A program made the translations under genes and the position numbers. A DNA stretch of 38,052 nucleotides from the NCBI GenBank assembly GCA_012719745.1, contig JAAXZS010000033.1:1-38052 (forward strand), written 5' to 3'. The DNA is from Clostridiales bacterium (lineage in GTDB: Bacteria > Bacillota > Clostridia > Oscillospirales > Oscillospiraceae). Below the pieces are notes generated by a model. It did not search any database, was not told the DNA's origin, and saw nothing but the letters and a program-made list of their open reading frames with translations. Of this stretch, positions 7,781 through 14,829 are shown one piece after another; position 1 is the stretch's first letter; each line of letters opens with the position of its first letter.

Positions 7781-8715
7781 CCGCGGATTTTGAAGAAAGG
7801 CTTCGGCAGGTACAGGTAAAAGCCGCCCGGCGGCAAAAGATTGTCAAAATGCTCACCGAGCTTTCCCGGCAGGAGCAGGAGCTTGCCGCCAATGAGGCCG
7901 CCCTGCGGCGGGTTCGGGAAAAAGAGGAATATGACGTGGTACGTCTGGAGCAGAATTCGCTGGTCTCCTTTTTTTATGACGCCCTGGGCAGCCGTGCCGA
8001 GCGTCTGGATAAGGAACGGGCGGAGGCCTATGCCGCCGCGGCCCGTCACGACGCCGCCCGCCGTCAGTTGGAAAGCATTGTACAGGAGCGCAAGAGTCTG
8101 GAAGAGGAGCTTGGCTCTTTGGGGGACTGTGAGGCAGAATATCAGCGCCTGCTGGCAGAAAAGTCCACCTGGCTCAAGGCAAATCAGCCGGGTCGTGCCG
8201 CGGAGATCAACCGCTGCGAGGAACGGAGGCGCCAGCTTTCCGCCCAGATCCGCGAAACCAGGGAGGCCATGGACGCCGGTTTTGCCTGTCTCCGTCAGAT
8301 GGAGGACATTGAAAAAGAGCTGAACAGCGCCTCCGGTTGGGGCACTTGGGATCTGATGGGCGGTGGCCTTATTTCGGATCTGGCTAAGCACAGCCATCTG
8401 GACCAGGCCCAGAACATGGTCAACAATTTGCAGGGGTTGCTGCGCCGTTTTCGCACGGAGCTCTCCGATGTCACGCTCTACGCTGATATTCAGATCCAGA
8501 TAGACGGTTTTCTCCGCTTTGCCGACTACTTTTTTGATGGTCTCTTTGCCGACTGGGCTGTTCTGGACCGAATTCGGGACTCTCAAAGACAGGTAGACGC
8601 CACCCGGGGGCAGATCGAGAGCATCATGCACCGGCTGGATGATATGTACCGCTCTGCGGACGAGGAATTGAAGGAGCTGCGCCTCACCTACGACGATCTT
8701 GTCCGAAAAGCTTGA
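7777..8715 (+). CDS. Hypothetical coiled-coil protein with a WGTWD-GGG motif
   Basis: I cannot name this 312-residue protein. It has no signal peptide or membrane segment. It is rich in Glu, Arg, Ala and Gln, with long predicted coiled coils at about 5-60, 75-185 and 265-310. Two less helical elements look conserved: LEQNSLVSFFYDALG (58-72) and WGTWDLMGGGLISDLAKH (188-205), the latter followed by HLDQAQ. I recall similar hypothetical proteins in other Firmicutes carrying the same two elements, but no function. Its start overlaps the EamA stop by 4 nt and a strong terminator follows, so the two genes form a closed unit. A role with the transporter is inference only. Confidence 0.8.
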   Translation: MTADFEERLRQVQVKAARRQKIVKMLTELSRQEQELAANEAALRRVREKEEYDVVRLEQNSLVSFFYDALGSRAERLDKERAEAYAAAARHDAARRQLESIVQERKSLEEELGSLGDCEAEYQRLLAEKSTWLKANQPGRAAEINRCEERRRQLSAQIRETREAMDAGFACLRQMEDIEKELNSASGWGTWDLMGGGLISDLAKHSHLDQAQNMVNNLQGLLRRFRTELSDVTLYADIQIQIDGFLRFADYFFDGLFADWAVLDRIRDSQRQVDATRGQIESIMHRLDDMYRSADEELKELRLTYDDLVRKA

Positions 8716-8725
8716 TTCTTTTATA

Positions 8726-8765
8726 AAAAAGAGAGCAGGGGGGCTGTCGCCCTCCCTGCTCTTTT
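8726..8765 (+). terminator. Terminator of the EamA/coiled-coil operon
   Basis: A GC-rich hairpin (AGAGCAGGG at 8732-8740 with CCCTGCTCT at 8754-8762, extended inward by G-C pairs) is flanked by A-run and T-run. It lies 11 nt after the stop codon. Confidence 0.85.
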
Positions 8766-8768
8766 AGA

Positions 8769-8797
8769 TTTACAGCGCCGATGCGGCGTATTATAAT
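8769..8797 (+). promoter_or_regulatory. Sigma-A promoter of the MFS transporter gene
   Basis: TTTACA (8769-8774), a 17-bp spacer and a perfect TATAAT (8792-8797) lie immediately after the preceding terminator. The start codon is 30 bp downstream. Confidence 0.8.
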
Positions 8798-8827
8798 AAT
8801 CAAATCATCTTTTTGGGAAGTGGCTCT

Positions 8828-10069
8828 ATGAAGCAAAAGAAAAATTTAACGCCCGCCATGCTGTTCATTGTCCTTTTCGGCATTGTCAGCCTGTTTTCTG
8901 ACATGACCCATGAAGGGGCCTCCAGTATCCGGGGCGCCTACCTCTCCTTGCTGGGGGCGTCGGCCGCCACCATCGGTTTTGTCTCGGGACTGGGGGAGTT
9001 GGTGGGCTACTCTCTGCGTTATGTATTTGGCCGCCTGACGGATAAAACCCGGCAGTACTGGCCCATGACCATCATCGGATATCTGGTGGATGTGCTGGCC
9101 GTGCCGGCACTGGCTCTTGTCCATGAGGACGGCTGGATCTGGGCCTGCGCGCTCATTATTCTGGAGCGGACGGGAAAGGCCATCAAAAAGCCCGCCAAAA
9201 ATACCATCATGTCCTTCGCCGCCTCTCAGGAGGGAGCGGGCCGCAGCTTTGCCATCGGTGAAGCGCTGGATCAGATTGGCGCTTTTTTAGGGCCTCTGCT
9301 GCTCTATGGGGTCATGCTGCTCAAAACCTCCGGCTCCATGTTTCAGGTGTATTCCACCTGCTTCGCCGTACTGCTGATTCCGGCCCTTATCACCATTGTG
9401 CTGCTCTTTTATACCCGCCGCAAATTTCCAAATCCCGAGGAGTTTGAGCCGGAGCCCAAGGAATATGTGCCCTTCCGCCTGAAAAAGCGGTTTATTCTCT
9501 ATCTGGCCGGCATCAGTCTTTTTGCCTTTGGGTTTATCGATTATTCTCTGATTATTATGCATGTTTCCCGCCATTTCGCTGCCATATCTGCCGGTCTTTC
9601 GGAAACCTCCGCCCTTGTCAGCACCGGCACGCTGCCCCTTTTCTACGCGGGTGCCATGCTGGTGGATGCCGTTTCGGCACTGGTATTCGGGATGCTCTAT
9701 GATAAAAAGGGCTATTGGGCGCTGGTGATCTCCACCGCCGTGGCCGCTCCCTTCGCTCTTTTCGTGTTCGGAGCCAAAACCGTCCCCACGCTGCTGCTGG
9801 GCATTGCGCTGTGGGGTGTGGGCATGGGTGCCCAGGAATCCATATTGAAGGCCGTCGTGTCCGGTATCGTTCCCAAATCCAGCCGCGCCACCGGCTTTGG
9901 AATTTTTGAGTGCTGTTTCGGCGTTTTCTGGTTTCTGGGCAGCTGGCTGCTGGGTATTCTCTATGATGTGAGCATCCCCGCCATGATCGCCGTTTCCATG
10001 GGCGCGCAGCTGTTGGCCATTCCTTTCTTCTGCCTCTCCGCCCGGGATAAGGACCATGAAAAAGGGTGA
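8828..10069 (+). CDS. MFS transporter
   Basis: This is a predicted 413-residue, 12-helix major facilitator superfamily permease. The loop between helices 2 and 3 has the motif-A-like GRLTDKTRQ. Hydrophobic segments alternate through the whole length, with a charged central loop (about 195-220). An in-frame TTG at 8813 exists, but the ATG at 8828 gives the natural N-terminus MKQKKNLTPAM; the ribosome binding site is weak (GGGAAG). It has its own promoter and terminator and is therefore monocistronic. The substrate is unknown; drug or metabolite efflux is possible. Confidence 0.85.
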   Translation: MKQKKNLTPAMLFIVLFGIVSLFSDMTHEGASSIRGAYLSLLGASAATIGFVSGLGELVGYSLRYVFGRLTDKTRQYWPMTIIGYLVDVLAVPALALVHEDGWIWACALIILERTGKAIKKPAKNTIMSFAASQEGAGRSFAIGEALDQIGAFLGPLLLYGVMLLKTSGSMFQVYSTCFAVLLIPALITIVLLFYTRRKFPNPEEFEPEPKEYVPFRLKKRFILYLAGISLFAFGFIDYSLIIMHVSRHFAAISAGLSETSALVSTGTLPLFYAGAMLVDAVSALVFGMLYDKKGYWALVISTAVAAPFALFVFGAKTVPTLLLGIALWGVGMGAQESILKAVVSGIVPKSSRATGFGIFECCFGVFWFLGSWLLGILYDVSIPAMIAVSMGAQLLAIPFFCLSARDKDHEKG

Positions 10070-10102
10070 AAAGCGTGCAATAAAATGAAATGAATTTCAC
10101 GA

Positions 10103-10139
10103 AAAATTGCCCCGGAGACGATATCTCCGGGGCAATTTT
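10103..10139. terminator. Bidirectional terminator between the MFS and HPt genes
   Basis: A perfect 16-bp stem (10103-10118 with 10124-10139) with a 5-nt loop has A/T runs on both sides. It lies between convergent genes ending at 10069 and 10173, and can serve both. Confidence 0.9.
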
Positions 10140-10172
10140 ATCGTTCATTTTCGCTTGCTGTGTGCATGTTTT

Positions 10173-10523
10173 TTATTTACTGGTATCCAGTATGGCGTCA
10201 AATTCCGCCTTTTTCTCCTCCAATTCCCGCAGATCCTTCTCCAGTCCCTCACAGCTGCCGCTGCGCAGAACCTCGGTGATGCGGGAAATGGGATCAAATA
10301 ACGGCTGCAATCCCAGATTCCCAAAGACGCCCTTAAGCCCATGCGCCGCATCAAACGCCTGCTCACACTGGTTTTTCCTAATCATCTCCCGCAGGGGAGC
10401 GACATCAAAGGTGTCTCTGTAATCCGTCAGCAGTGAACAGTACAGTTCCTTGTCATCTACCACGCGCTTTAAGGCCGCGTCCGTATCGCAGCCCCAGTCT
10501 TTTAATCTTTCCAGCAGCATCAT
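10173..10523 (-). CDS. Stand-alone HPt (histidine phosphotransfer) domain protein
   Basis: This 116-residue all-helical protein consists of a single HPt domain. The phosphorylatable His61 lies in AFDAAHGLKGVFGNLG, matching the HxxKG pattern of HPt modules that relay phosphate between hybrid kinases and response regulators. There is no kinase, receiver or output domain, and no partner gene next to it. Two consecutive ATGs (10523 and 10520) follow GAGGGG, and either could start. It has its own extended -10 promoter, sits next to rsfS but is separated by 157 nt, and shares a bidirectional terminator with the MFS gene. The fold call is good; the pathway is unknown. Confidence 0.8.
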   Translation of the reverse strand: MMLLERLKDWGCDTDAALKRVVDDKELYCSLLTDYRDTFDVAPLREMIRKNQCEQAFDAAHGLKGVFGNLGLQPLFDPISRITEVLRSGSCEGLEKDLRELEEKKAEFDAILDTSK

Positions 10524-10616
10524 GCTACCCCTCTTTTCGCCAAATATTTCTCTCTCTCATTGCACTGATCCCTATTTTTCAGGTCAAATGAGCAGGGTTC
10601 GCCGGTTTTTGCGATT

Positions 10617-10645
10617 ATTCTACCACACTCTTCCTTATTCCACAA
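10617..10645 (-). promoter_or_regulatory. Extended -10 promoter of the HPt gene
   Basis: TTGTGG (10640-10645), a 17-bp spacer ending in TGG, and TAGAAT (10617-10622) form an extended -10 promoter. It predicts a leader of about 85 nt. No clear terminator for the upstream rsfS operon is visible between 10646 and 10680. Confidence 0.5.
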
Positions 10646-10680
10646 GGAGAAGATACGCATGATGGAAAGCCGTAGAACCC

Positions 10681-11046
10681 TTATTTTTCTTCCAGTATAG
10701 CGCTGATGTCCACTTCTTTTCCGTCGCGCCACAGCCGCTCCAGACCGTAAAATTCCCGGGCCTCGGCGTTGAACACATGGATGGCAATACAGCCGTAGTC
10801 CAGCAGCACCCAGGTGCCGCCGCGGTAGCCCTCCCGGTGCAGAGGTTCCTCCTCCGCTTCCTCCTTGACCACCTTTTCCACGCTGTCCACCAGCGCGTTA
10901 ATCTGTGTATTGGAGGTACCGGTGGCGATCACAAAGTAGTCCGCCAGCGTGGTCAGATCCGCGATTTCCAGTACACGGATCTCCTTACCTTTTTTATCAG
11001 ACAGCGCTTTCGCTGCCAGAAGTGCCAGTTCCTTAGATGATTTCAT
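10681..11046 (-). CDS. rsfS: Ribosomal silencing factor RsfS
   Basis: RsfS binds ribosomal protein uL14 and blocks subunit joining when nutrients are scarce. The protein has 121 residues with the single RsfS/Iojap (NTase-like) domain. Landmarks are ADYFVIATGTSNTQINALVD (about 36-55), then the HREGYRGGTWVLLDYGCIAIHVF core and the REFYGLERLW C-terminal signature. Its ATG overlaps the nadD-yqeK stop (ATGA at 11043-11046). It is the last gene of the operon starting at smc. Confidence 0.95.
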   Translation of the reverse strand: MKSSKELALLAAKALSDKKGKEIRVLEIADLTTLADYFVIATGTSNTQINALVDSVEKVVKEEAEEEPLHREGYRGGTWVLLDYGCIAIHVFNAEAREFYGLERLWRDGKEVDISAILEEK

Positions 11047-12260
11047 AGATTCATTCCTTTCTTATGATCCTTCTGCCGCCGCAAAAAATCACGGGCGGTC
11101 AGCGTATTTTCATGCACAGGACTGCCCATGGCCTCCATCTCCTGCACGGTCATGGTGAGACCCAGCAGCAGTCCCTTGTCCAGATTCTCATAGCAAAGAC
11201 GGCGCAGCTCCTCCACGCCGGGAAAATCCCGGGTGGGTTCGATGTAATCCGCCAGATAGATGATCTTTTCCAGCAGTGACATGTCCGCCTTCCCGGTGGT
11301 GTGCCACCGGATGGCCTGGTATACAGCATCGCTGACGCCAAACACGTCTCTTGCCAGCGCCGCCCCGGTTTTAGCATGAAGCAGCTTCAGTGCCTTTTTC
11401 TCCAACTTGTCCAATGGGATTTGATACAGCTCGCAAAGCGCCAGCTGCTCCTCCATAGACAGTTTTTTGGTGCAGTCGTGGAGAAGAGCCGCCATCCGGG
11501 CGTCCCGCTCATCTGCACCGTACCGTCTGGCAAGGCGAACGGCCTCTGCCTCCGTTCCCAGCACATGCGCCATGCGCTTGTGTTTGAGGAAACTGAGGGC
11601 GATGGGCCGCAGAGTGTCCGGCGTGAGACGGCGCAAGTCCGTCTTTGTCCCATACAGATGGCAGCACTCAATATAGCCCCGAACGGCATCCGGCAGGCAG
11701 GACACTGCCTCCCCTTTTTGCAATGCTTCCCGCAACTCCGTGGAGGAAATCTCGATTACATCCGAATTGATGATAACCGCTGTTTTCGCGCCGTATTCCT
11801 GTTCCAGTTTCTCCCGCTGGGGGGCAAACAGCCGCTCACCGTCCTTCTCCTCCCGTCCAAACACGGCCAGATTCGCCAGCCTGGCTACCTCCGCCGGCTC
11901 ATGCCAGGTTGTAAAGGACATAAACATATCCGTTCCCATCAGAAGCCACAGCTCATCCGCCGGGTATTGCTGTTTGATGATGCGGAGGGTATCGCTGGTA
12001 TAGCTTTTCCCCTCCCGGCGCACCTCCAGATCCAGCACCTCCGCCTGATCCTTCAGTCCCAGATACCCCACGGCCAGACGAGCCATGGCGAGACGCTGCT
12101 CCGCCGTAGGACTTCCCTCCGGCAGCATCTTATGAGGCGGGACAGCCGCCGGAATCAGCAAAAGCTTATCCAGCCGCAGTGCTCTTACCGCCGCCGCTGC
12201 CGCGGTGAGGTGACCCCAGTGGGGGGGATTGAAGGTACCGCCGTAAATTCCGATTCGCAT
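11043..12260 (-). CDS. nadD: Fused nicotinate-nucleotide adenylyltransferase (NadD) and YqeK-type HD hydrolase
   Basis: This is a two-domain protein of 405 residues. Residues 1-195 are NadD, which makes deamido-NAD from NaMN and ATP: YGGTFNPPHWGHL (6-18) is the nucleotidyltransferase motif and EISSTELR (170-177) the C-terminal ISST motif. Residues 220-395 are a YqeK-like HD domain with H232, H261-D262 (ALLHDCTKK), H295, H320 and D338 in the expected spacing. YqeK proteins hydrolyse diadenosine tetraphosphate. The two are usually separate neighbouring genes (nadD-yqeK-rsfS); here they share one frame with no internal stop. rsfS follows with a 4-nt overlap. No internal start site was evident, though I did not exclude one. 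Confidence 0.93.
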   Translation of the reverse strand: MRIGIYGGTFNPPHWGHLTAAAAAVRALRLDKLLLIPAAVPPHKMLPEGSPTAEQRLAMARLAVGYLGLKDQAEVLDLEVRREGKSYTSDTLRIIKQQYPADELWLLMGTDMFMSFTTWHEPAEVARLANLAVFGREEKDGERLFAPQREKLEQEYGAKTAVIINSDVIEISSTELREALQKGEAVSCLPDAVRGYIECCHLYGTKTDLRRLTPDTLRPIALSFLKHKRMAHVLGTEAEAVRLARRYGADERDARMAALLHDCTKKLSMEEQLALCELYQIPLDKLEKKALKLLHAKTGAALARDVFGVSDAVYQAIRWHTTGKADMSLLEKIIYLADYIEPTRDFPGVEELRRLCYENLDKGLLLGLTMTVQEMEAMGSPVHENTLTARDFLRRQKDHKKGMNL

Positions 12261-12275
12261 AGACGCCTTCTTTTC

Positions 12276-12596
12276 TCAGACCGTTTTCTGACGGGTCTTC
12301 ACCAGTTCGATTTTCCGCTTTGTCTTGTCGTGCTGATAGCGGAAGAGAACAAATTTACCGCCGATGACCTGCACCACCTCGCTGCGGGTAGGCACCGACA
12401 GCTGCTCTGCCGCCTCCCGCGCGGTACAAGGGGCGCTTTCCAACACCTTTCCCTTTACAATCTCCCGAGCCTGCAGGGCATCGTTGGCCTGCACGATGAG
12501 ATTGTCGCTGATACCATCCTTACCGACATAGAGGATGGTGTCCTCATTGACGGCCAGCGCCCGCAGCTGGGCTCTTTGCTTACTTGTCAAGTCCAT
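12276..12596 (-). CDS. yhbY: CRM-domain RNA-binding protein, YhbY family
   Basis: This is a 106-residue protein made of one CRM (YhbY) domain, which binds pre-50S ribosomal particles or rRNA in other bacteria. It begins LTSKQRAQLRALA, has the GxxG-type loop VGKDGIS (about 24-30), and ends in the VLFRYQHDKTKRKIEL strand typical of the family. It lies 9 nt after rdgB and 15 nt before nadD-yqeK, in the ribosome-related part of the operon. Some annotations call it a ribosome assembly RNA-binding protein. Confidence 0.92.
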   Translation of the reverse strand: MDLTSKQRAQLRALAVNEDTILYVGKDGISDNLIVQANDALQAREIVKGKVLESAPCTAREAAEQLSVPTRSEVVQVIGGKFVLFRYQHDKTKRKIELVKTRQKTV

Positions 12597-12605
12597 GTAT
12601 GTTCC

Positions 12606-13196
12606 TCAATTCTTTTCCAAATAGGTTTTCAGTTTCTCTGCGAAAGTACGCAGAGCGTTTCCCCGATGGGAAATCGCGTTCTTTTCCTCTCCCGTCAGCT
12701 GGGCAAAGGTCTTGCGCTTTTCCGGTACAAAAAAGACCGGGTCGTAGCCGAATCCCTCTTCGCCCATGGGTGCGTAGGCGATGGTACCGAAGCAGTCGCC
12801 GGCGGCCTCCAGCGTGTCGCCGTTGGGGAAACAGCAGACAATGGCCGTGTGGAAATGGGCGGCGCGGTTCATGGCACCCCGCAGGTTTTGCAGCAGCAGG
12901 GCATAGCGCTCCTGATCGGTATCCAGTCCGCCGTAGCGGGCGGAATAAATGCCGGGCGCACCGCCAAGCGCATCCACGCAAAGGCCGGAATCATCGGCAA
13001 TCGCCGGCAGGCCGGAGGCTTCCATCACAGCCTTTGCCTTGAGCATGGCATTTTCAGCAAAGGTGCAGCCGGTCTCCTCCACCTCCAGCGCAAGGCCCAG
13101 ATCGGATTCCATCACGACCTCTACGCCCAAAGTGCCCAGAATCTCCTGCATTTCCTTCAGCTTGCCTTTATTATGAGACGCCAATACGAATTTCAT
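12606..13196 (-). CDS. rdgB: XTP/dITP pyrophosphatase (non-canonical purine NTPase)
   Basis: This house-cleaning enzyme hydrolyses XTP, ITP and dITP so that they are not incorporated into nucleic acids. The protein has 196 residues from the ATG at 13196. It begins MKFVLASHNKGKLKEM, the substrate-binding SHNKGK signature. FAENAMLKAKA (about 46-56) and ADDSGLCVDALGGAPGIYSA (about 66-85) carry the metal and base-recognition residues. An upstream in-frame ATG (13259) is rejected because the internal ATG follows TTAGGAGAG and matches the family. It overlaps the rph stop by 4 nt (ATGA). The rph-rdgB order is common in Firmicutes, where the two are sometimes fused. Confidence 0.95.
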   Translation of the reverse strand: MKFVLASHNKGKLKEMQEILGTLGVEVVMESDLGLALEVEETGCTFAENAMLKAKAVMEASGLPAIADDSGLCVDALGGAPGIYSARYGGLDTDQERYALLLQNLRGAMNRAAHFHTAIVCCFPNGDTLEAAGDCFGTIAYAPMGEEGFGYDPVFFVPEKRKTFAQLTGEEKNAISHRGNALRTFAEKLKTYLEKN

Positions 13197-13918
13197 TTCA
13201 GTATCTCTCCTAAAATTTCTTTTTGCCGGGCGATCAGCTCCCTGTTTCCCTTGGCGCACAGCTCTACCAGCTTTTGCTGCTCGGAAAGGGTAAAGGCGCG
13301 GCCTTCGCCGGTGCCCTGAATTTCAATGATCTCGTCCCGCTCGTTCATGATGCAGTTCAAGTCCACCATGGCCCGGCTGTCCTCGGCATAGCGGAGATCC
13401 AGCATAGGACAGTCGTCCACAATCCCGGCGGAGATACCGGAGATAAAGTGCTTCACCGGCATCTGTGCCAGCACGCCTGCCTCCACGAGCTTGCGGCAGG
13501 CCAGCGCCATGGCGATAAAGCCGCCGGTCACGGAGGCGGTGCGAGTGCCGCCGTCACCCTGGAGCACATCGCAGTCAATGGTGATGGTACGCTCTCCCAG
13601 AAGGCTTCTGTCCACTGCCGCCCGGAGAGAACGGCCGATGAGTCGTTGAATCTCAGCGCTGCGTCCGGAGAGCTTCAGCTTGTCGATATCCCGGCGGCTC
13701 CGCTCCCGGTTGGCCCGGGGCAGCATGGCGTATTCCGCCGTCACCCAGCCGCAACCCTCAGGCACATGGGGTGGCGTCCGCTCCTCCACAGAGGCGCAGC
13801 AGAGCACCTTGGTGTCGCCGCACTCGATGAGAACGCTGCCCTCGGCAAATTTTACAAAATCGGTGGTAATGCACAGGGGGCGCAGTTCGTCCCATTTTCT
13901 TCCGTCAATCCGGTTCAT
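13193..13918 (-). CDS. rph: Ribonuclease PH
   Basis: RNase PH is a phosphorolytic 3'-5' exoribonuclease that trims tRNA precursors. The protein has 241 residues, the usual length. It shows the N-terminal RIDGRKWDELRP, GWVTAEYAMLPRAN, and the phosphate-site region TIDCDVLQGDGGTRTASVTG (about 113-132). It lies 28 nt after ftsY and its stop overlaps the rdgB start by 4 nt. Confidence 0.96.
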   Translation of the reverse strand: MNRIDGRKWDELRPLCITTDFVKFAEGSVLIECGDTKVLCCASVEERTPPHVPEGCGWVTAEYAMLPRANRERSRRDIDKLKLSGRSAEIQRLIGRSLRAAVDRSLLGERTITIDCDVLQGDGGTRTASVTGGFIAMALACRKLVEAGVLAQMPVKHFISGISAGIVDDCPMLDLRYAEDSRAMVDLNCIMNERDEIIEIQGTGEGRAFTLSEQQKLVELCAKGNRELIARQKEILGEILK

Positions 13919-13946
13919 ATTTTATCCTCATTTTCTTTACAATCCA

Positions 13947-14816
13947 TTAAATCAGTGCCTGTACAAATTCTTCGGCGTTGAAGGGTTGCAGATCGTCAAT
14001 ACCCTCGCCCAGTCCCACGAACTTCACCGGCACCTGTAACTCCCGGGCGATGGCAATGACAATGCCGCCCTTGGCCGTGCCATCCAGCTTGGTGAGAATG
14101 ATCCCCGTGAGCCCCGCCGTCTCTTTGAACTGCTTGGCCTGAATGAGTCCGTTCTGCCCTGTGGTGGCATCCAGCACCAGCAGCGTTTCCCGATCTGCCC
14201 CCGGCGCCTCCCGGTCAATGATCTTACTGAGCTTGGCCAGTTCGTTCATTAAGTTTTGCTTATTATGCAGCCGTCCGGCGGTGTCGCACAGCACCACATC
14301 GGTGTCCCGGGCCTTGGCCGCCTGCAGCGCATCAAAAAGCACGGCGCCGGGATCAGCACCCTCGTGCTGGCGCACCAACTCCACATCCGCGCGGTCAGCC
14401 CAGATCTCCAACTGGTCGGCCGCCGCCGCCCGGAAGGTATCGCCGGCGCAGAAAAGGACTTTTTTGCCCTCCTCCTTCATGCGGTGACCCAGCTTACCAA
14501 TGGAGGTGGTCTTGCCCACGCCGTTGACGCCGATGATCAGCGCCACGCTGGGCCGGGTTTCAAGGTGCAGCGTCGTATCGCCCACCTCCAGCTGCCGCGC
14601 CAGAATTTTCCGCAGCTCGGCCTTCACTTCGTCGCCGCTCTGGATGCGCTTTTCATACACGGTATCCCGCAGTTCCTGCACCGCTTCGGCGGCTACGGCG
14701 GTGCCAACATCCGCCAATATCAGGGATTCCTCCAGCGAATCGTAAAATTCGTCGTCGATCATATTCCAGGTGATGGCATTAAACCACGCTTTTTTTATTT
14801 TGCTGAAAATGCCCAT
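13947..14816 (-). CDS. ftsY: Signal recognition particle receptor FtsY
   Basis: FtsY is the membrane-associated SRP receptor GTPase that docks ribosome-SRP complexes at the Sec translocon. The protein has 289 residues, consisting almost only of the NG domain. G1 is GVNGVGKT (96-103), then DTFRAAA (126-132), DTAGR (178-182), [10 protein letters not shown] (242-251), and the closing [13 protein letters not shown]. The long acidic A domain of Proteobacteria is absent; the short N-terminus ([12 protein letters not shown]) is basic and amphipathic, suitable for membrane binding. It lies 13 nt after smc, the classical Firmicutes smc-ftsY arrangement. Confidence 0.97.
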   Translation of the reverse strand: MGIFSKIKKAWFNAITWNMIDDEFYDSLEESLILADVGTAVAAEAVQELRDTVYEKRIQSGDEVKAELRKILARQLEVGDTTLHLETRPSVALIIGVNGVGKTTSIGKLGHRMKEEGKKVLFCAGDTFRAAAADQLEIWADRADVELVRQHEGADPGAVLFDALQAAKARDTDVVLCDTAGRLHNKQNLMNELAKLSKIIDREAPGADRETLLVLDATTGQNGLIQAKQFKETAGLTGIILTKLDGTAKGGIVIAIARELQVPVKFVGLGEGIDDLQPFNAEEFVQALI

Positions 14817-14829
14817 AGTCGGCTCCTTC

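Noticed and set aside
10103-10139. CRISPR-like or mobile-element inverted repeat
   Set aside because: It is a single perfect hairpin with flanking A/T runs between two convergent genes, fully explained as a bidirectional terminator.
11301-13319. 672-codon plus-strand open frame opposite nadD-yqeK, yhbY and rdgB
   Set aside because: It spans three conserved genes and their junctions on the other strand and has no ribosome binding site or recognisable domain; it is a codon-bias artefact.
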